From Natrinema mahii (lineage in GTDB: Archaea > Halobacteriota > Halobacteria > Halobacteriales > Natrialbaceae): DNA of 64,000 nucleotides. The notes below the pieces were generated by a model. The model was not told where the DNA came from, searched no databases, and worked only from the letters and a program-made list of their open reading frames with translations. The first letter of the stretch is position 1, and each line of letters opens with the position of its first letter. Made by a program: the position numbers and the translations under genes. The DNA lies in the NCBI GenBank assembly GCA_000690595.2, contig JHUT02000006.1:136575-200574 (forward strand). Direction: 5' to 3'. Shown here piece after piece: positions 61,227 to 64,000 of the stretch.

Positions 61227-62030
61227 ATGGACGCCGACGACTCGAGCGGATCACCTCGTCGCATCAAATCCATTCAGACAGCGAGTGCCCTCCTGGAAGC
61301 GATTCAGTATCTCGAGACGCCGACGTTTACCGATCTCTGCAACGAGGTCGAGATTTCGAAGGGGACGGTTCATACGTATCTCGAGACGCTGGAGAACGAG
61401 GGGTTCATCGCGAAATCCGGGAGCGAATATCAGCTCGGAGTACGGCTGGTAACGATGGGTGAGAGCGTTCGCAATCAGACGGACATCTACCGCGCAGGGC
61501 AGGACGAGGTCGAAAAGCTCGCCGAGAAGACGGGCGAGTGGGTTCATCTCACGGTCGAGTGTCAGGGGCAAGAAGTAACGCTCTACGAAAGTAGCGGCGA
61601 CAGGGCGATCGCGATGGATTATCACCTTCGCATGCGGGAGTCTCCGCAGTACCTGTATCACACGGCGGCCGGAAAGGCGATGCTCGCGTGTTTCGATCGA
61701 GACCGGGTCCGGGACCTAGTCAACCGACAGGGGTTCGTCCAACGAACCGAAAAGACGATCACGGACCTCGAAACGCTGTTCGCGGAACTCGACCAGATCC
61801 AGACCCAGGGGTACGCGGTCAACGATGAAGAGGAAGTACGAGGCATGCGTTCCGTCGGAACTGCGATCACGGGACCCGACGCCACCGTCTGTGGGGCGAT
61901 AAGCGTCACGGCCCCGACCAGTCGTCTCTCCGGGGACTACTTCGAATCCGAGATTCCCGAGTTGGTCATGGAAGCAGCCAATATTATCGAGGTGAACCTC
62001 GAGACGGCCGGCGTCGAAAAGCCGCGCTGA
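61227..62030 (+). CDS. IclR-family transcriptional regulator
   Basis: A 267-residue regulator: N-terminal winged helix (RIKSIQTASALLEAIQYLET... TFTDLCNEVEISKGTVHTYL, residues 13-75) and a C-terminal effector-binding domain (residues about 85-255; YHTAAGKAMLACF, QGYAVNDEEEVRGMRSVGTAI, CGAISVTAPTSRL are family motifs). The ligand is unknown. Convergent with the glutamate dehydrogenase and near the class III aminotransferase, so amino-acid or organic-acid metabolism is a plausible target. Confidence 0.93.
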   Translation: MDADDSSGSPRRIKSIQTASALLEAIQYLETPTFTDLCNEVEISKGTVHTYLETLENEGFIAKSGSEYQLGVRLVTMGESVRNQTDIYRAGQDEVEKLAEKTGEWVHLTVECQGQEVTLYESSGDRAIAMDYHLRMRESPQYLYHTAAGKAMLACFDRDRVRDLVNRQGFVQRTEKTITDLETLFAELDQIQTQGYAVNDEEEVRGMRSVGTAITGPDATVCGAISVTAPTSRLSGDYFESEIPELVMEAANIIEVNLETAGVEKPR

Positions 62031-62120
62031 GTTCGGAAACCGACCGAAGGCGCGGTATCTTCGGAATCGGTGTCGGCAATCACGCCGTGAGATGACGTAT
62101 TCGGGTGTCCGTCGACCGCC

Positions 62121-63410
62121 CTATGGCCAGAGTCCCCGGGCTTCCTTCGCCTCGCCGATGCGGTTGAGCGCCACGATGTACGCCGCATCCCGCCAACTCA
62201 CGTCCCGGGCGTCGACTTCCGCTTTCACGTCGGCCCACGCGTCGAGCATCGCCGACTCGAGTTCCTCGTTGACCCGCTCTTTGGACCACGTTCGGCGGTT
62301 GATGTCCTGGAGCCACTCGAAGTAGGAGACGGTGACACCGCCGGCGTTCGCGAGGATATCGGGAATGACGTGCTTGCCGCGCTCGTGAAGGATCGTGTCC
62401 GCGGTCGACGTGGTCGGACCGTTTGCGCCCTCCACGACGATGTCGGCCTGGATTCGATCCGCGTTGTCGGCCGTGATGACGTTCCCGATGGCGGCCGGGA
62501 TGAGAACGTCCACGTCCAGTTCGAGGAGTTCCTCGTTGGAAACCGTCTTCGAACTGTCGTAACGCAGCACGCCTTCCGGCTCCTCCTTGTGGGACGGAAC
62601 GTCCTGTGTATCCAGGCCGTCCGGATCGTACAGACCCCCGTTGACGTCGCTGACGGCCACGACGTCCGCACCCCACTCGTCGAGCAGGCGGGCGGCGTTC
62701 GCACCGACGCTCCCGTACCCTTGCACCGCGATCGACACGTCCTCGAGGCGCTCGTCGTAGTACTCGATCGCTTCCCGCGCGACGATGGCGACGCTCCGCC
62801 CGGGGGCTTCCTCGCGACCGTAACTCCCGCCGATGACGGGCGGTTTGCCGGTGACGACGCCGGGAATCGTTTCCCCTTCCTGCATACTGTACGCGTCCAT
62901 GAACCAGGCCATCGTCTGCGCGTCGGTCCCCATATCGGGCGCGGGGATGTCCCTGCTGGGGCCGACCTCGTCCCGGATTTCTTCCGCGAACCGTCGGGTC
63001 AGGCGTTCTTTCTCGTCGTCGCTGAGGTCTTTCGGATCGACGACGATCCCGCCTTTCCCCCCGCCGAACGGGATATCCATGACAGCACATTTCCACGTCA
63101 TCCACATGGCGAGTCCGACACACTCGTCGGCGCTCACCTCGGGGTGATAGCGGAGTCCGCCCTTGTAGGGGCCGCGAACGTCGTCGTGCTGTGCGCGATA
63201 GCCGGTAAAGACGTCGACGGATCCGTCGTCTCGCTCGAGCGGAATGGAGACCTCGACGACTCTGGTCGGGTGTTTGAGACGTTCGATGACGCCGTCGTCG
63301 ACGTCGGTCCGGCTCGCAGCGGTGCGGAGCTGTCGGCGCGCCGTTTCGAGGGGTGATTCGGTCGTCGATTCGCTGTCAGATTCCGCCTTGGTGGTCTGCT
63401 TTTGTGTCAT
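62121..63410 (-). CDS. gdhB: glutamate dehydrogenase (Glu/Leu/Phe/Val family)
   Basis: A 429-residue enzyme interconverting glutamate and 2-oxoglutarate plus ammonium. Motifs: [17 protein letters not shown] (substrate lysine), [21 protein letters not shown] (catalytic Lys), the NAD(P) loop [17 protein letters not shown] (here AVQGYGSVG), and [17 protein letters not shown] 63410 fits the family N-terminus; a longer start at 63452 lacks conserved residues. It lies next to an aminotransferase gene, so both handle amino-group transfer. Confidence 0.94.
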   Translation of the reverse strand: MTQKQTTKAESDSESTTESPLETARRQLRTAASRTDVDDGVIERLKHPTRVVEVSIPLERDDGSVDVFTGYRAQHDDVRGPYKGGLRYHPEVSADECVGLAMWMTWKCAVMDIPFGGGKGGIVVDPKDLSDDEKERLTRRFAEEIRDEVGPSRDIPAPDMGTDAQTMAWFMDAYSMQEGETIPGVVTGKPPVIGGSYGREEAPGRSVAIVAREAIEYYDERLEDVSIAVQGYGSVGANAARLLDEWGADVVAVSDVNGGLYDPDGLDTQDVPSHKEEPEGVLRYDSSKTVSNEELLELDVDVLIPAAIGNVITADNADRIQADIVVEGANGPTTSTADTILHERGKHVIPDILANAGGVTVSYFEWLQDINRRTWSKERVNEELESAMLDAWADVKAEVDARDVSWRDAAYIVALNRIGEAKEARGLWP

Positions 63411-63519
63411 TGTCTGTGGGTTGGTGTTTCGTTGGTCGTGATCGTCGTGCACCGTGAACGCGTGGGTACGTGCCTGAGCCGTATCGATGGAGCTGCGTGA
63501 CTCTCAGCTGGGCAATCGG

Positions 63520-64000
63520 TTACGATTCCACGTGGTCGATCGCGTCGTCGAGTAGTTCGACGGCGATATCGAGTTCGCGCTCGTGAACGTCGAGGGGCGG
63601 GAGCAGTCGAAGCGTCTTTTGCCCGCATCCGAGCGTCAGTAGTCCCCGTTGGAGGGCGGCGTCGACGACCGCCTCTCGACGATCCTTCGTATCGAACTCG
63701 ATCGCAGTCATGAGCCCGAGTCCGCGAACGTCGACGACCGTTTCGGGGTGACTGGCCTGCAGCTCCTCGAGCTGACCCAGGAACCGCTCGCCGGCCTGCT
63801 TCGCGTGGCTAAGGAGGTCGTGTTCCTGGATGGCTGCAACCGTGAGCGTCCCCTGAATCGACGAGAGGATATCGCCGGCACCCCACGTCGAGGAGAGGCG
63901 ACTCTTTTCGTCCGGGAAGAGATCCTCGGACGCGATCGTCGCGCCGACACGCAGCGCTTTGGCGCTCGTGATGACGTCCGGCTCGAAGTCGTAGTGGTCG
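63520..64000 (-). CDS. class III aminotransferase, C-terminal part only (window edge)
   Basis: The gene starts beyond position 64000; 160 codons are visible. The PLP-binding lysine is in DVITSAKALRVG, followed by SRLSSTWGAGDILSSIQ, VVDVRGLGLMTAIEFD and TLGCGQKTLRLLPPLDVHE, which are typical of class III omega-aminotransferases (acetylornithine, GABA or diamine type). The exact substrate cannot be told from this piece. Same strand as gdhB, 109 bp behind it. Confidence 0.9.
   Translation of the reverse strand, partial: DHYDFEPDVITSAKALRVGATIASEDLFPDEKSRLSSTWGAGDILSSIQGTLTVAAIQEHDLLSHAKQAGERFLGQLEELQASHPETVVDVRGLGLMTAIEFDTKDRREAVVDAALQRGLLTLGCGQKTLRLLPPLDVHERELDIAVELLDDAIDHVES

Noticed and set aside
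1-64000. CRISPR arrays, rRNA genes, replication origin
   Set aside because: No regularly spaced repeats, rRNA-like sequence or origin-binding repeat cluster was seen anywhere in the window.

Overview
The window is haloarchaeal chromosome. Coding GC is very high, the proteins are strongly acidic, many starts sit about 26-28 nt downstream of a TATA-like box (leaderless transcripts), twin-arginine signals are common on exported proteins, and archaeal markers are present (transcription factor S, SecE-Spt5, MBF1-like protein, split lipoate ligase, AlaX, PolX). Gene content fits the Natrinema/Haloterrigena side of the Halobacteria, but I cannot name a species from sequence alone. No CRISPR array, rRNA or replication origin was seen.

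Layout. 1-9.5 kb: housekeeping information-processing genes (a truncated beta-RFAP synthase, a RAD55/KaiC-like ATPase with a degenerate P-loop, two zinc-ribbon proteins, transcription factor S, a GNAT enzyme, DNA polymerase IV with a PCNA-binding tail, a membrane DnaJ protein, an MBF1-like factor and AlaX). 9.7-18.5 kb: exported and metabolic genes (PQQ-type beta-propeller, two paralogous enolase-superfamily sugar-acid dehydratase-like enzymes, HtrA protease, secreted lipase-like hydrolase) around secE-spt5; an 85-bp duplication of the end of spt5 lies just behind it. 18.6-22.2 kb: small membrane proteins, a Mut7-C protein and DUF5788-PolX. 22.2-24.2 kb: an AT-rich foreign-looking island holding a Tat-exported, cysteine-containing halocin-like precursor, a small membrane protein, and a complete IS6-family element with perfect inverted repeats and an 8-bp target duplication but a frameshifted transposase. 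24.2-33 kb: rhomboid protease, endonuclease V, SDR, HNH protein, DUF192, a LeuA-family synthase with a leader micro-ORF, a Tat iron-sulfur protein and tRNA-Ser(CGA) with a duplicated 3' fragment nearby. 33-44 kb: PEP carboxylase, sugar epimerase, MFS transporter, MaoC plus CMD proteins, and a stress cluster of four UspA-type genes with DUF2267 and CNNM/CorC proteins. 44.3-45.5 kb is a gene-poor, probably decayed stretch. 45.5-48.2 kb: divergent lactonase-like MBL hydrolase and acyl-CoA synthetase. 48.5-55.7 kb: poly-gamma-glutamate genes capB and capC (each with an unusual architecture), a CheY-like regulator and a 1301-residue sensor kinase. 56-60.7 kb: butanediol-type dehydrogenase, lipoyl-fused dihydrolipoyl dehydrogenase, OsmC and the two-gene lipoate ligase. 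61-64 kb: IclR regulator, glutamate dehydrogenase and the C-terminal part of a class III aminotransferase.

How the genes work together. The lipoate ligase pair can load the lipoyl domain fused to the neighbouring E3 enzyme, and the adjacent butanediol dehydrogenase hints at acetoin/butanediol or another 2-oxoacid-type substrate. The capB-capC pair is translationally coupled and should make an anionic polyglutamate polymer; the two-component genes beside it are divergently arranged and may control it. The most promising lead for an undescribed system is the AT-rich halocin-like locus at 22.3-23.4 kb; next are the capB with a doubled YegP-like front end and the orphan lipoyl-E3/lipoate-ligase module.
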